DNA of 64,000 nucleotides from Ruminococcus sp. Phil15. GTDB taxonomy: Bacteria > Bacillota > Clostridia > Oscillospirales > Ruminococcaceae. The notes beneath the pieces were generated by a model. It did not search any database. It saw only the letters and a list, made by a program, of their open reading frames with translations, and was not told where the DNA came from. The DNA lies in contig MSHC01000020.1 in NCBI GenBank assembly GCA_001940995.1, forward strand, positions 5,573-69,572. Direction: 5' to 3'. Of the stretch, positions 1 to 10,312 are shown in pieces (the stretch's first letter is position 1; every line of letters starts with the position of its first letter). A program made the translations under genes and the position numbers.

Positions 1-27
1 GCACAGGACGGTCCAGCGGTACGCTGG
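1..27. other. Window edge with short hairpin after jag
   Basis: These bases lie just past the stop codon of jag on the minus strand. They contain a small perfect inverted repeat (CCAGCG/CGCTGG, 13-27) with a 3-nt loop. No T-run is visible, so it could be a processing site or part of a terminator cut by the window edge. Confidence 0.3.
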
Positions 28-834
28 CTAGAACTCAATCTTTGAATAAAGTCCCGAACCTAGGTCAAGCGTGTCCTCCGGCTTTGGCTTCTTGTAGTCC
101 TTTTCAAAAGATGTCGTGATGTCAAAGCTCTTTGGCTGACGCTGAGGACGTCTTTGACCGCCACGTCTGCCGCCCTTGAAGCCGCCCCTGTGGTCGTCAC
201 GTCTTTCACGCTTTTCAGTCGAGCTGATAAGCACCTTCCTATACGGCTCCTCGCCTACAGAGCGTGATGTAACGCCCTCAATATCGGAAACCGCTGCGTG
301 AACGATTCTTCTCTCGTAAGGGTTCATCGGCTCTAAAGCGGACGTCCTGCCGTTTCTCTTAACGTTAGCCGCAATCTTTCTTGCTAAGTCCTCAAGCTGA
401 GCTTTTCTTTTCTCTCTGAATCCATAGCAGTCGAGAGAAATTCTGTAATAATCTCTGTCTATCCTGTTGCAGATGAGCGATGAGAGATACTGAAGCGAGT
501 CGATAAGCTCTCCCTTCTTGCCTACAAGCTCCTCAAGGCCGTCGCCCGTAAGCTCGATTTTAGCACCGTTTTCAACTTCTTCCGCTCTGGCATTTACATT
601 TTCAATACCCATAGCCGTAAGCACCTTAACGATGTATGCGGTAGCTAAATCAGCCTTTGTTTCTTCATAGGAAGCTTCAATCCTTGCTTCGCCCTTTATC
701 TTGCCGAAAAGAGTCTTTTTCGGTTCTTCAAGTACGGTAAAAGCAATTCTTTCAGCCGCTACCTTAAATTCTGCAACAGCAAGCTCTTTTGCCTCGTCAA
801 CCGACTTGGCTGTAAATTCCTTTTTGATTTCCAT
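28..834 (-). CDS. jag: RNA-binding protein KhpB (Jag/SpoIIIJ-associated)
   Basis: This encodes a cytoplasmic KH-R3H RNA-binding protein of about 268 residues, the Jag/KhpB family linked to cell-envelope and division control and paired with YidC in Firmicutes. An N-terminal Jag_N domain starts at MEIKKEFTAKS, followed by a type II KH domain containing the GKKGELIDSLQ loop and an R3H domain in the last third (EPMNPYERRIVH). The C-terminus adds a Gly/Arg-rich, basic, probably disordered stretch. The reading frame is open 14 codons further upstream (to 876), but the ATG at 834 has AAAGGAG ahead of it and begins exactly at the conserved domain, so I chose it. It follows yidC in the rpmH-rnpA-yidD-yidC-jag block and is probably co-transcribed. 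Confidence 0.93.
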   Translation of the reverse strand: MEIKKEFTAKSVDEAKELAVAEFKVAAERIAFTVLEEPKKTLFGKIKGEARIEASYEETKADLATAYIVKVLTAMGIENVNARAEEVENGAKIELTGDGLEELVGKKGELIDSLQYLSSLICNRIDRDYYRISLDCYGFREKRKAQLEDLARKIAANVKRNGRTSALEPMNPYERRIVHAAVSDIEGVTSRSVGEEPYRKVLISSTEKRERRDDHRGGFKGGRRGGQRRPQRQPKSFDITTSFEKDYKKPKPEDTLDLGSGLYSKIEF

Positions 835-853
835 AGCCTTAGCTTCTCCTTTA

Positions 854-2278
854 TTAATCTTCGGTGTATTCGTCACCGTATTTTTCTGCCATACGTTTTC
901 TTGCGGCGTTCAGCTTCTGCCTCTGAAGCTCCTTTAGCTCTGCCTTTGAAAGCTTTGTCTTGTCGATTACTTCCTCCTCGTCGTCCGAGTCGTCGTCGTT
1001 ATCCTCTTTCATCGACTTCTTCACCTTTTCTATCGTCGCATTTGAAGTGCCGTTTGCCTCGTTGTACTCGATCATCTTCTGGAGCATGGTCTGACGCTTC
1101 TTCTTCTTTGTTGCCATTTCCTTGGTAACCATCTTATCAATTCTTGCAGGAGTGTAGATAAGATTGAGCGCAACCATCTGGATAAGGCTCAGTATAGACG
1201 AGTAGATCCAGTAAATACCAAGACCTGCCGGGAATCCGAATGCGATAAGAAGTGACATAACAGGCATAAAGTACATCATACCCTTCATCGCACCGCCCAT
1301 TTGGAAGGTCGGATTGTTCTTCTTCTGGAAATATGTCGAGATAAACGAGCTTACAAGCTGTGAAATAAACGAAATAAGCGGAATAAGAATCGTGATATTC
1401 TTAGTGCTTGGATAAACTCCGAGGTTAAAGCCGAGGAGAGTGTAGTTAAAGCTGTCAACTTCCTCTACAATGTCCTTGTCAATGCTGTCAAAGAAATCCT
1501 TGTAGCCGTCGTTTATCATATTGATAATGATAAGCTCCGGTCTTGACTGAAGCTGCGTAGATACCTTGCTCTCGTCAATCATGTACTCGTAGAGAGTAGC
1601 CTCCGGTGCATTTTCGGCAGAAGCGTCATTGTACATTAAAAATGCGTCGACAACGTCCTCGATTGCTCCGCTGTCAAGCTTTGCAGTCTTTTTGAAGTTA
1701 AGCTCTTTTCCGTCAAGCTCTACCTTATTGTCGTGAAGTGCGTCAACAAGCTTGTCCTTTTCTTCTTCGGAAAGAAGCTTGTCGCCGTTTTCGTCATAAA
1801 TTCCTACGAGCGTATCAAAGGTAACCTTGTTTTCGTCCTCGCTGTTGCCCTTTATCTCGTAGCTTATTGTGTACATATTTTTTACAACGGTATCTGCTTT
1901 TTCAAAGCTCTCGTTTTCAACGTCGTTAAGCACATAGGTAAGCGGTTCGTAAACAACATTGATAAGCGAGAACAGGATAAGCATTGTAACTATCATAGGA
2001 AGACAGCTTGCCATAGGGCTGTAACCCTCTTTAGCATAAAATTCCGTCATCTTTTCCTGATACTTCTGCTGATCCTTACCGTACTTTTTCTTGATTTTCT
2101 CAAGCTCCGGCTGGAGCTTCTGCATTTTGGCTGTGCTTTTCTGCTGCTTTATCTGCAACGGCAGAGTAATAAGCTTGATAACAAATGTAAAAGCCAAAAG
2201 TGCAAGACCGTAGTCCTTGATAAGCTTGTAGCAAAGCTCCATAAGCATACCAAGAGGTATAGCTATAAGTCTGAACAT
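854..2278 (-). CDS. yidC: Membrane protein insertase YidC/OxaA
   Basis: YidC inserts membrane proteins into the cytoplasmic membrane alone or with SecYEG. The 474-residue product has the family layout: a first membrane helix near residues 22-42, a positively charged cytoplasmic loop rich in Lys/Gln (residues 43-85), a second helix near 90-112, later helices near 292-320 and 335-376 with the FGFPAGLGIYW segment, and a charged C-terminal tail. Firmicute homologues are usually about 250-290 residues. The excess comes from a hydrophilic insertion of about 170 residues between the second and third helices, predicted to face outside, and a long acidic/basic tail. No lipoprotein signal is present. 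It sits between yidD and jag. Confidence 0.95.
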   Translation of the reverse strand: MFRLIAIPLGMLMELCYKLIKDYGLALLAFTFVIKLITLPLQIKQQKSTAKMQKLQPELEKIKKKYGKDQQKYQEKMTEFYAKEGYSPMASCLPMIVTMLILFSLINVVYEPLTYVLNDVENESFEKADTVVKNMYTISYEIKGNSEDENKVTFDTLVGIYDENGDKLLSEEEKDKLVDALHDNKVELDGKELNFKKTAKLDSGAIEDVVDAFLMYNDASAENAPEATLYEYMIDESKVSTQLQSRPELIIINMINDGYKDFFDSIDKDIVEEVDSFNYTLLGFNLGVYPSTKNITILIPLISFISQLVSSFISTYFQKKNNPTFQMGGAMKGMMYFMPVMSLLIAFGFPAGLGIYWIYSSILSLIQMVALNLIYTPARIDKMVTKEMATKKKKRQTMLQKMIEYNEANGTSNATIEKVKKSMKEDNDDDSDDEEEVIDKTKLSKAELKELQRQKLNAARKRMAEKYGDEYTED

Positions 2279-2316
2279 TTTTTTAGATTCCTTTCATCTT
2301 CTGAAAAGAAAGCTTT

Positions 2317-2562
2317 TTATTTTTTCTTATTTCTTTTAAACAGGTAAAACTCCTCCGGCACGAAATCCACACCGCCTCTTGACCACGGATTGCATCTAAG
2401 TATTCTTCGGGTCGTGAGTATTGTTCCTTTTATAAAGCCGTGCTTTTCGTAGGCGTCAATAGCGTAATGCGAACAGGTAGGGTAATACCTGCATCTCGGC
2501 GGAAAAAGCGGGCTTATGAATTTCTGGTAAAGTCTTATAAGGAAACGTGCAATCTTACTCAT
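2317..2562 (-). CDS. yidD: Membrane protein insertion efficiency factor YidD
   Basis: This is an 81-residue YidD family protein, a small membrane-associated protein thought to assist YidC-dependent insertion. The family signature is clear: an N-terminal amphipathic helix ([13 protein letters not shown]), then [20 protein letters not shown] and the [12 protein letters not shown] motif with conserved cysteines, and a basic tail. It is placed between rnpA and yidC, the usual order in Firmicutes. Confidence 0.95.
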   Translation of the reverse strand: MSKIARFLIRLYQKFISPLFPPRCRYYPTCSHYAIDAYEKHGFIKGTILTTRRILRCNPWSRGGVDFVPEEFYLFKRNKKK

Positions 2563-2593
2563 AATATCAAAGCTTTCTTCTTTTTAGCTTTTT

Positions 2594-2989
2594 TTAACTC
2601 TTCTTTAAATTTTCCTTTTTCTTTTTAAATCTCTTTTTTGAATTATCTTCGCAGCGGATCTTATTCATATCTTCAATAACTCTGGTTTTAAAAAACTGCT
2701 CTATGTCCTGAGATTTTTTTTGTGCAACGTCGTTTCTTGCAACAAAAATCAAATCGTAGCCTATCGGAAAATCCTTTTCCGTCAGCCTGTAAGCAGCTCT
2801 TATTATTCTCTTTGCTCTGTTTCTTGCAACCGCGTTGCCAAGCTTTTTTGAAACTGTAATTCCAATCCTGTTTACGGGGAGCTTATTTTGCCTGTAATAG
2901 CAGGTAACGATATTGCAGGAAACAAATCTGCCCCTCTTGTAGGCGTTTACAAAATCCTTGTTTTCTTTGATTATTTCAGTAAAAAGCAT
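2594..2989 (-). CDS. rnpA: Ribonuclease P protein component
   Basis: RnpA is the protein subunit of RNase P, which removes 5' leaders from precursor tRNAs. The product is about 131 residues and shows the RNR signature region (GNAVARNRAKRIIRAAYR) and the hydrophobic core around DLIFVAR. The frame is open to 3022, but the ATG at 2989 has GGAG 8 nt upstream and matches the family N-terminus (MLFTEIIKENKDF). The C-terminal 20 residues are unusually lysine-rich. It lies downstream of rpmH, as in most bacteria. Confidence 0.95.
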   Translation of the reverse strand: MLFTEIIKENKDFVNAYKRGRFVSCNIVTCYYRQNKLPVNRIGITVSKKLGNAVARNRAKRIIRAAYRLTEKDFPIGYDLIFVARNDVAQKKSQDIEQFFKTRVIEDMNKIRCEDNSKKRFKKKKENLKKS

Positions 2990-3064
2990 CAGTTTTTCTC
3001 CATAAACAAAAAGACCACTCAAATACCAACATTTTTACTCAGTTAGTATAGGGTGGTCAGCGTT

Positions 3065-3199
3065 TTAGTAGGTCAGACTTGCTCTACCCTTTGCTCTTCT
3101 GCGAGCGAGAACCTTACGGCCGTTCTTAGTAGCCATTCTCTTTCTGAAGCCGTGCTCCTTCTTTCTCTGAAGCTTCTTTGGCTGATATGTCTGCTTCAT
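3065..3199 (-). CDS. rpmH: 50S ribosomal protein L34
   Basis: This short gene encodes 44 residues beginning [18 protein letters not shown] and ending KGRASLTY, an unmistakable L34 with its Lys/Arg-rich composition. L34 is a late-assembling protein of the large ribosomal subunit. A GGGAGG Shine-Dalgarno site lies 9 nt before the ATG. It is the first gene of the rpmH-rnpA-yidD-yidC-jag block and is read away from dnaA. Confidence 0.98.
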   Translation of the reverse strand: MKQTYQPKKLQRKKEHGFRKRMATKNGRKVLARRRAKGRASLTY

Positions 3200-3289
3200 T
3201 CACAACATCCTCCCTTCAAATAAGAGTTTATATATAAACTCAGATTGATTTCGTCTTTCAATTAAATTTCAAGACCCCTGCAAGAATAC

Positions 3290-3319
3290 ATTATACCCTA
3301 TTATGCTACCTTTTGTCAA
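3290..3319 (-). promoter_or_regulatory. SigA promoter of the rpmH operon
   Basis: On the minus strand a perfect -35 (TTGACA, complement of 3314-3319) and a perfect -10 (TATAAT, complement of 3290-3295) are separated by 18 bp. Transcription would start near 3283, giving an 84-nt leader before rpmH. Confidence 0.85.
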
Positions 3320-3510
3320 GCATATTTTTCTCATTTTGAAATGGCAAAACGCCGAAAGTTTTTAAAAAATTTCTAAAGCTTATTTACATTTAAATAAATT
3401 TAGTGCCTATGAGAAAATTCAACCACAACATATGGTGTGCGAATATGCCGTGCGGCGGTAATTGCAGACAATCCCTTTCCTATTATAAGTAGGGCGTATT
3501 TTTACACACA
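3320..3510. other. rpmH-dnaA intergenic region, no gene seen
   Basis: This AT-rich stretch separates the divergent rpmH and dnaA promoters. I found no convincing ORF and no copy of the TTTTCAACA box seen after dnaA. A loosely related 9-mer (TTTTACACA, 3500-3508) is present, so a minor role in origin function cannot be excluded. Confidence 0.4.
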
Positions 3511-3516
3511 TTTCGC

Positions 3517-3545
3517 TTGAAATCTTTAAAAAAATATGTTATAAT
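3517..3545 (+). promoter_or_regulatory. SigA promoter of dnaA
   Basis: TTGAAA (3517-3522), a 17-bp spacer and TATAAT (3540-3545) preceded by an extended -10 TG element form a strong SigA-type promoter. The predicted start near 3552 leaves about 105 nt of leader before dnaA. Confidence 0.85.
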
Positions 3546-3656
3546 TATAATACGGATAAGTATGGCCATTTTGAGAATGCAGGGACTCAGAATTTGCCGT
3601 ATAATATCAGAAATTTGATATCGGCTTTCTGCCGTTAAATGAAAGGAAATATATAA

Positions 3657-5006
3657 ATGGATTCTTTTTCTAAAGTTCTCGCAATAGTAAAAGAATACTG
3701 CTCGTCACATCCAATGGTAAGCAGTATAGGATTCAATAAATGGATAAATATTTTAGAGCCTATAAAGCTTGAAAACGGAACAGCATACCTCTACACGGAA
3801 TCTGAGTTCAGCCGTAATACGACCTACGATGCGTACGGCGACGTGCTTGAAGAAGCCTTTAAAGAGGTTTTGGGCTTTAACGTTAAGGTCGAAATTCTCG
3901 TAAAACCTCAGGCAGGTCAGAGAGAAAAAACAAACACGGCAAGCGTTTCCGCAGAGGACAGACTTTCCGCAATAGGCGAGGGCAAAAAGGAGCTTACCTT
4001 TGAAAATTTCATCAAGGGTAAATCAAACGAGCTTGCCTACGCATTCTGCACAGCAGTTGCCAAGGTGGACGACGAAGGAAGCAAAGACGTTTTCAACCCG
4101 CTTTTCATCTACGGAAATTCCGGTCTTGGAAAAACTCATTTACTTAAAGCTATCGAGCATAGAGTAAGAACAACAAGGCCGGACTTTAATATTATCTATA
4201 TCACAGGCGAGCGTTTTACAAACGAATACATAAGAGCCGTTACCGAAAAGGACACGGTCGCATTTCACGACAAATTCAGACAGGCTGACTATCTCCTCGT
4301 TGACGATATCCAGTTTATCGCAGGCAAGGACTCTACTCAGGAAGAATTTTTCCATACCTTCAACGAGCTTTACAACAGAAACAAGCAGATCGTGCTTACC
4401 TCTGATATACCGCCATCCAAAATAGCAAAGCTTGAAGAAAGACTCCAGTCACGTTTTGTAACGGGTATGCAGGTCGATATCCAGTCGCCGGACTTTGAAA
4501 CAAGGCTTGCAATCCTAGCAAGAAAAGCTGAGGAGCTTAATTTTACGCTGCCGGATGACGTTATGCGCCACATCGCAGAAAAAATCAAAACAAATATCCG
4601 TCAGCTTGAGGGAGCTGTAAAGAAGATGAAGGCTCTCACCGTTTATACAAGCGAACGTCCTTCAATCGCCATGGCGCAGAAGATTGTAAAAGAAATTCAG
4701 ATAGACCTGAAGCCGGAGGGCGTGACGGTAGACAAGATAATAAGCGATATAGCGGTAGCGTTCGGCGTAACTCCCGAAGATATCCGTTCCAAAAACCGCA
4801 GCGCACCTATTTCTCTTGCAAGAAAGGTCGCAATCTATGTTTTCAGAGAGGTGAAGGGTATGACATACCTCGAAATCGGAAACGAGCTTTCCCGTGACCA
4901 TTCGACAATGACCACAAGCTACAAAGACGTTGTTACAATGATGAAGAAACAACCCGACCTCAAAAATACCATTAACGACATCGTTAAGAACTTAAAAAGA
5001 GATTAA
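3657..5006 (+). CDS. dnaA: Chromosomal replication initiator protein DnaA
   Basis: DnaA binds the origin, melts it and helps load the replicative helicase. The 449-residue protein has domain I at residues 1-80, a short linker, the AAA+ domain with Walker A GNSGLGKTHL near residue 152 and Walker B LLVDDIQF near 213, and the DNA-binding domain IV from about residue 345. In the domain IV signature, the usual R-D-H-T-T-V reads R413-D414-H415-S416-T417-M418, so the base-contacting Thr (T435 in E. coli) is Ser. The ATG has AAAGGA upstream. The gene is followed by a 480-bp non-coding region with repeated TTTTCAACA, probably its own binding sites. Confidence 0.99.
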   Translation: MDSFSKVLAIVKEYCSSHPMVSSIGFNKWINILEPIKLENGTAYLYTESEFSRNTTYDAYGDVLEEAFKEVLGFNVKVEILVKPQAGQREKTNTASVSAEDRLSAIGEGKKELTFENFIKGKSNELAYAFCTAVAKVDDEGSKDVFNPLFIYGNSGLGKTHLLKAIEHRVRTTRPDFNIIYITGERFTNEYIRAVTEKDTVAFHDKFRQADYLLVDDIQFIAGKDSTQEEFFHTFNELYNRNKQIVLTSDIPPSKIAKLEERLQSRFVTGMQVDIQSPDFETRLAILARKAEELNFTLPDDVMRHIAEKIKTNIRQLEGAVKKMKALTVYTSERPSIAMAQKIVKEIQIDLKPEGVTVDKIISDIAVAFGVTPEDIRSKNRSAPISLARKVAIYVFREVKGMTYLEIGNELSRDHSTMTTSYKDVVTMMKKQPDLKNTINDIVKNLKRD

Positions 5007-5489
5007 TATTTTCATTTTAGTGCTTTTTACGACAGTCTTTCACATTTTTTCCGTTTTGTCAATATAAATTTATTTACTTTTTTTCAACACTTCCAACAGA
5101 GTTTTCAACATTTTAATGTGGCTCAGAAGTGCTAAACAAGGAAGATAGAATATATTTTTCAAACTTTTCAAATCATTAATTTTTTATCACACAAACACTG
5201 AAAAGTTTAAAAATTCCAAAAATATTTTCTATTCAACAAAACAAACCCTTTTCAACAAACAACATAAAACAGTTTCAAATACAAATTTTGTTAAGGCGCA
5301 AAACAAAGTTTGAATGTTTAAATACAGGTTTAAAGTTTGTTAGACGAAAAGACTGCAAAAATAAAGACTTTGAATAGGTTTTCAAAGTTTTCAACAGGCA
5401 CTAATATTACTACTTAAAAAAATAAATGTAATTTATTTTTTTAAAAGACAAGAATTCTTTTCAAAATTTATTTTTCGGAGGAACATAAA
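5007..5489. other. oriC: Probable oriC region between dnaA and dnaN
   Basis: This 483-bp region is strongly AT-rich and holds no ORF. It contains four identical 9-mers TTTTCAACA at 5081-5089, 5102-5110, 5249-5257 and 5388-5396, plus TATTCAACA at 5230-5238, all in the same orientation. These resemble but differ from the DnaA box TTATCCACA at two positions. Near-pure A/T blocks at 5161-5230 and 5400-5470 could be unwinding elements. Position and repeat content make this the best origin candidate, by analogy with other Firmicutes. Confidence 0.75.
5414..5444. repeat. 14-bp perfect AT-only palindrome upstream of dnaN
   Basis: Perfect inverted repeats of 14 bp (5414-5427 and 5431-5444) flank a 3-nt GTA centre. 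They lie between the last TTTTCAACA box and the dnaN Shine-Dalgarno site. This may be part of the unwinding element, or a weak hairpin in the dnaN leader. Confidence 0.6.
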
Positions 5490-6593
5490 ATGGTTTTTGT
5501 TTGTAACAAAAGCGAAATCTATAACGCTATAATAAACGTTTCAAAGGCAGTTGCAGAACGTTCAGCCATATCCTGCCTGGAGGGTATAAAGCTTACGCTT
5601 AAAGGTAATATTTTAAGGCTTACAGGCTACGATTTAGAGCTTGCAATAGAAACGGAAATTCCCGTGCGTTCGGCTGACTGCGGAGTAATTCTTGTAAATG
5701 CAAGATTTTTTGCAGACATTATAAAGAGGGTGCCGAGCGAAAGCATTACGATAGAGGTTTTTGAAAATATGCAGCTTAGGATATCAGGCGGCGTAACGGA
5801 ATATTCTATCGCCGCTATGTCTGCCGACGAGTATCCGGAGCTTCCCGATACAATTAATTGCGAAAGCTTTACAATTCCCGAATCTGTGCTTAAAAGTATG
5901 ATAACAAAGACTATTTTCGCCGTTTCTCAGACGGACGTGAAGCCTGTGCTTCGAGGCGAACTTTTCGACATTGAAAACGGCGTGTTCAATCTTGTCGCTC
6001 TTGACGGATACCGCCTTGCGGTAAGAACAGAGCCTATCAAGACGGATAAGAGCATTAAGGTTGTTATTCCTGCCAAAACTCTTAACGAGATAGCAAAGCT
6101 ATTAAGCGACGAGGACGAGCTCTCTTGTACGATAAAGGTCGCAAGAAAGCATACGATATTTGAATTCAGCGGCTACGAGATATTTACAAGAATGATAGAG
6201 GGAGATTTTCACCCGTATAAGGCTGCTGTTCCTAAAGAATGTGCAACAGAGGTTGTCGCTGATACAAGAACTCTTATTGACGCTCTCGACAGAGCTATGC
6301 CGCTTATAAACGAGAGAACCAACAGCCCTGTTAAATTTCTTTTTGAAAACGGGGATATTGACATAAGCTGTAATTCAACTCTCGGAAACTTCAACGACAA
6401 GATTGCGTCCGACGATATGACAGGCCCGAAAATCAAGATAGGTTTTAAGTGCAAATATATGCAAGATCCTCTGAAGGCTTGCGGCGATGATAAAATCAAG
6501 CTTCAGCTCAGCGGAAGCCAGATGCCGCTCAAGATAATTCCCGCAAACGGAAAAGAGGATTATACATACCTCGTTTTGCCTGTAAGACTTTAA
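5490..6593 (+). CDS. dnaN: DNA polymerase III subunit beta (sliding clamp)
   Basis: DnaN forms the ring-shaped clamp that tethers DNA polymerase III to its template. The 367-residue product has the length and three-fold beta-clamp repeat of the family, with recognisable segments such as [19 protein letters not shown] in domain 1 and the C-terminal [10 protein letters not shown] that ends nearly all clamps. A CGGAGG site sits just before the ATG. It follows dnaA across the probable origin and precedes the S4 gene and recF. Confidence 0.98.
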   Translation: MVFVCNKSEIYNAIINVSKAVAERSAISCLEGIKLTLKGNILRLTGYDLELAIETEIPVRSADCGVILVNARFFADIIKRVPSESITIEVFENMQLRISGGVTEYSIAAMSADEYPELPDTINCESFTIPESVLKSMITKTIFAVSQTDVKPVLRGELFDIENGVFNLVALDGYRLAVRTEPIKTDKSIKVVIPAKTLNEIAKLLSDEDELSCTIKVARKHTIFEFSGYEIFTRMIEGDFHPYKAAVPKECATEVVADTRTLIDALDRAMPLINERTNSPVKFLFENGDIDISCNSTLGNFNDKIASDDMTGPKIKIGFKCKYMQDPLKACGDDKIKLQLSGSQMPLKIIPANGKEDYTYLVLPVRL

Positions 6594-6613
6594 TTAAACG
6601 AGGTAATTATGGT

Positions 6614-6832
6614 ATGAAATCTGTAGAAATAAAAATAACAACGGAATTTATAAAGCTCGATTCTCTCTTGAAGTTTTCGGGTCTTGCGGAAACAGGCTCG
6701 GACGCAAAGGAGTTTATCAAAGACGGCAGAATCGTCGTCGGAGATGAGGTCTGTACAATGAGAGGAAAAAAAATAAGAAGCGGCGACAGGGTCTATGTTC
6801 CTGAAATCGACACAGAGCTTTTAGTAAAATAA
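6614..6832 (+). CDS. yaaA: S4-domain RNA-binding protein (YaaA type)
   Basis: The 72-residue protein is essentially a single S4 RNA-binding domain ([24 protein letters not shown] then GRIVVGDE and RSGDRVYVP). Small S4 proteins of this type lie between dnaN and recF in many Firmicutes. They are implicated in ribosome or RNA metabolism, but the exact role is not settled. A short ATG-GTA-TGA frame lies just before the chosen ATG, which has GAGG about 10 nt upstream. The stop codon overlaps the start of recF by one base (TAATG), implying translational coupling. Confidence 0.9.
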   Translation: MKSVEIKITTEFIKLDSLLKFSGLAETGSDAKEFIKDGRIVVGDEVCTMRGKKIRSGDRVYVPEIDTELLVK

Positions 6833-7947
6833 TGTATATTAAAAATATAAAGGCTGACGGTTTTAAAAATCTTAAAGACATAAATATCAATACGCACGAG
6901 AAAATAAACGTCCTCTATGGGGAAAACGCTCAGGGTAAGACAAATCTTATAGAGGCGATATGGCTGCTAAGCGGCGTGAGAAGCTTCCGCAGCACAAAGG
7001 AAAAGGACTTTATAGCAATAGACGGCGACAGATGCGAGATATCTCTCGATTTTGACAACGGCGAAAGGGTGCAGAACGTATCAATAGCTATGTCGAAACA
7101 AAGCGTCAGAGATAAAAAGGTAAAGCTAAACGGCGTTGAACAAAGCGGCGCCTCAAAGCTTTTCGGAAATCTTAACTGCGTTGTTTTTACGCCGGAGGAC
7201 TTGGAGCTTTCAAAAGGCTCGCCCGACAACAGGCGAAACTTCCTTGACCTTTCTATCTCGCAGGTAAAGCTGTCATATTCAAAAGTAATCGCAAGATACG
7301 ATAAGCTTATCCAGCAGAGAAACGCTCTCCTTAAAACGGTAAATCTTAACGACGGCGGCCCCAACTGGAATTTGCTGGTCGTATATGATAAAGAGCTTGC
7401 AAAACTCGGCGCATATATTTCTATGCTGAGATATAACTATATCAAAAAGCTTTCGTATGTTTCAAGCAAGCTGTTTGATAAAATATCCCAAGGAAGGGAA
7501 AATTTGGATCTTTTTTATCAGTCTACTGCAATCCGTGAGCTGGAGGGCAGAACGGACTACGAAACAAGGATGAAGGAAGAATATCTTTCTGCAATCAAAA
7601 ATTCCATAGAGGCTGACGTGCACAGCGGCTTTACAAACGTCGGAGTGCATAGAGATGACCTTATTGCAAAAATAAACGGCCTTAGCGCAAGAGATTACGC
7701 TTCGCAGGGTCAGCACAGAAGCATTGCGCTTGTGCTGAAGCTGTCGCAGGCTTATATAATAGCCGAGGAAAAGGGCAACACGCCTGTCATACTGCTTGAC
7801 GATATTCTAAGCGAGCTTGACAAAAAGCGGCAGGGCTTCGTGCTGTCGGAAATCGAAAAAATGCAGGTGTTCATAACCTGCTGTGAGAAGATTCCAGAAA
7901 TATACGACGGCAGGGTTTTTGAGATAAAAGACGGCAGGATAATATAA
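6832..7947 (+). CDS. recF: DNA replication and repair protein RecF
   Basis: RecF is an SMC-like ATPase that loads RecA at gaps in replicating DNA together with RecO and RecR. The 371-residue protein contains Walker A GENAQGKTNL near residue 30, the ABC-type signature region SQGQHRS near residue 288, and Walker B VILLDDILSELD near residue 320. The start overlaps the stop of the S4 gene by one base. It is part of the dnaA-to-gyrA cluster in standard order. Confidence 0.98.
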   Translation: MYIKNIKADGFKNLKDININTHEKINVLYGENAQGKTNLIEAIWLLSGVRSFRSTKEKDFIAIDGDRCEISLDFDNGERVQNVSIAMSKQSVRDKKVKLNGVEQSGASKLFGNLNCVVFTPEDLELSKGSPDNRRNFLDLSISQVKLSYSKVIARYDKLIQQRNALLKTVNLNDGGPNWNLLVVYDKELAKLGAYISMLRYNYIKKLSYVSSKLFDKISQGRENLDLFYQSTAIRELEGRTDYETRMKEEYLSAIKNSIEADVHSGFTNVGVHRDDLIAKINGLSARDYASQGQHRSIALVLKLSQAYIIAEEKGNTPVILLDDILSELDKKRQGFVLSEIEKMQVFITCCEKIPEIYDGRVFEIKDGRII

Positions 7948-7971
7948 ACGGTATAATTGCGAGGAAAAAAT

Positions 7972-8232
7972 ATGTATCTTCATATCGGTAATGATTACAG
8001 CGTTCTGACAAGGGACATAGTAGGCATATTTGACATTGAGAACACCTCTGTTTCAAAAAGCACAAAAGAGTTTCTTGCAAACGCACAGCGGCTTAAACGG
8101 GTGGTCTACACGACCTACGATATGCCCAAAAGCTTTATCGTCTGCCTTGACAAAACGCTTACCGAGAGGGTGTATATCTCACAGCTTTCCTGTGCAACGC
8201 TGCGCAAAAGAATAAGTAATAAGCTTTTTTAA
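7972..8232 (+). CDS. remB: Extracellular matrix regulator RemB-like (DUF370)
   Basis: The product of about 86 residues (MYLHIGNDYSVLTRDIVGIFD...) matches the DUF370/YaaB family found between recF and gyrB in Bacillus, where RemB influences extracellular matrix gene expression. No enzymatic motif is present. Five codons are open further upstream, but the ATG at 7972 has GAGG 7 nt before it and gives the family's normal N-terminus. Function in this organism is inferred from family and position only. Confidence 0.88.
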   Translation: MYLHIGNDYSVLTRDIVGIFDIENTSVSKSTKEFLANAQRLKRVVYTTYDMPKSFIVCLDKTLTERVYISQLSCATLRKRISNKLF

Positions 8233-10287
<2,055 letters not shown>

Positions 10288-10312
10288 CCTGAAAAACGGA
10301 GGATAAATATTT

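Noticed and set aside
1733..2347. A 204-codon plus-strand frame opposite yidC and its leader
   Set aside because: The product is hydrophobic and unlike any family, with no ribosome site, and lies antisense to a certain gene.
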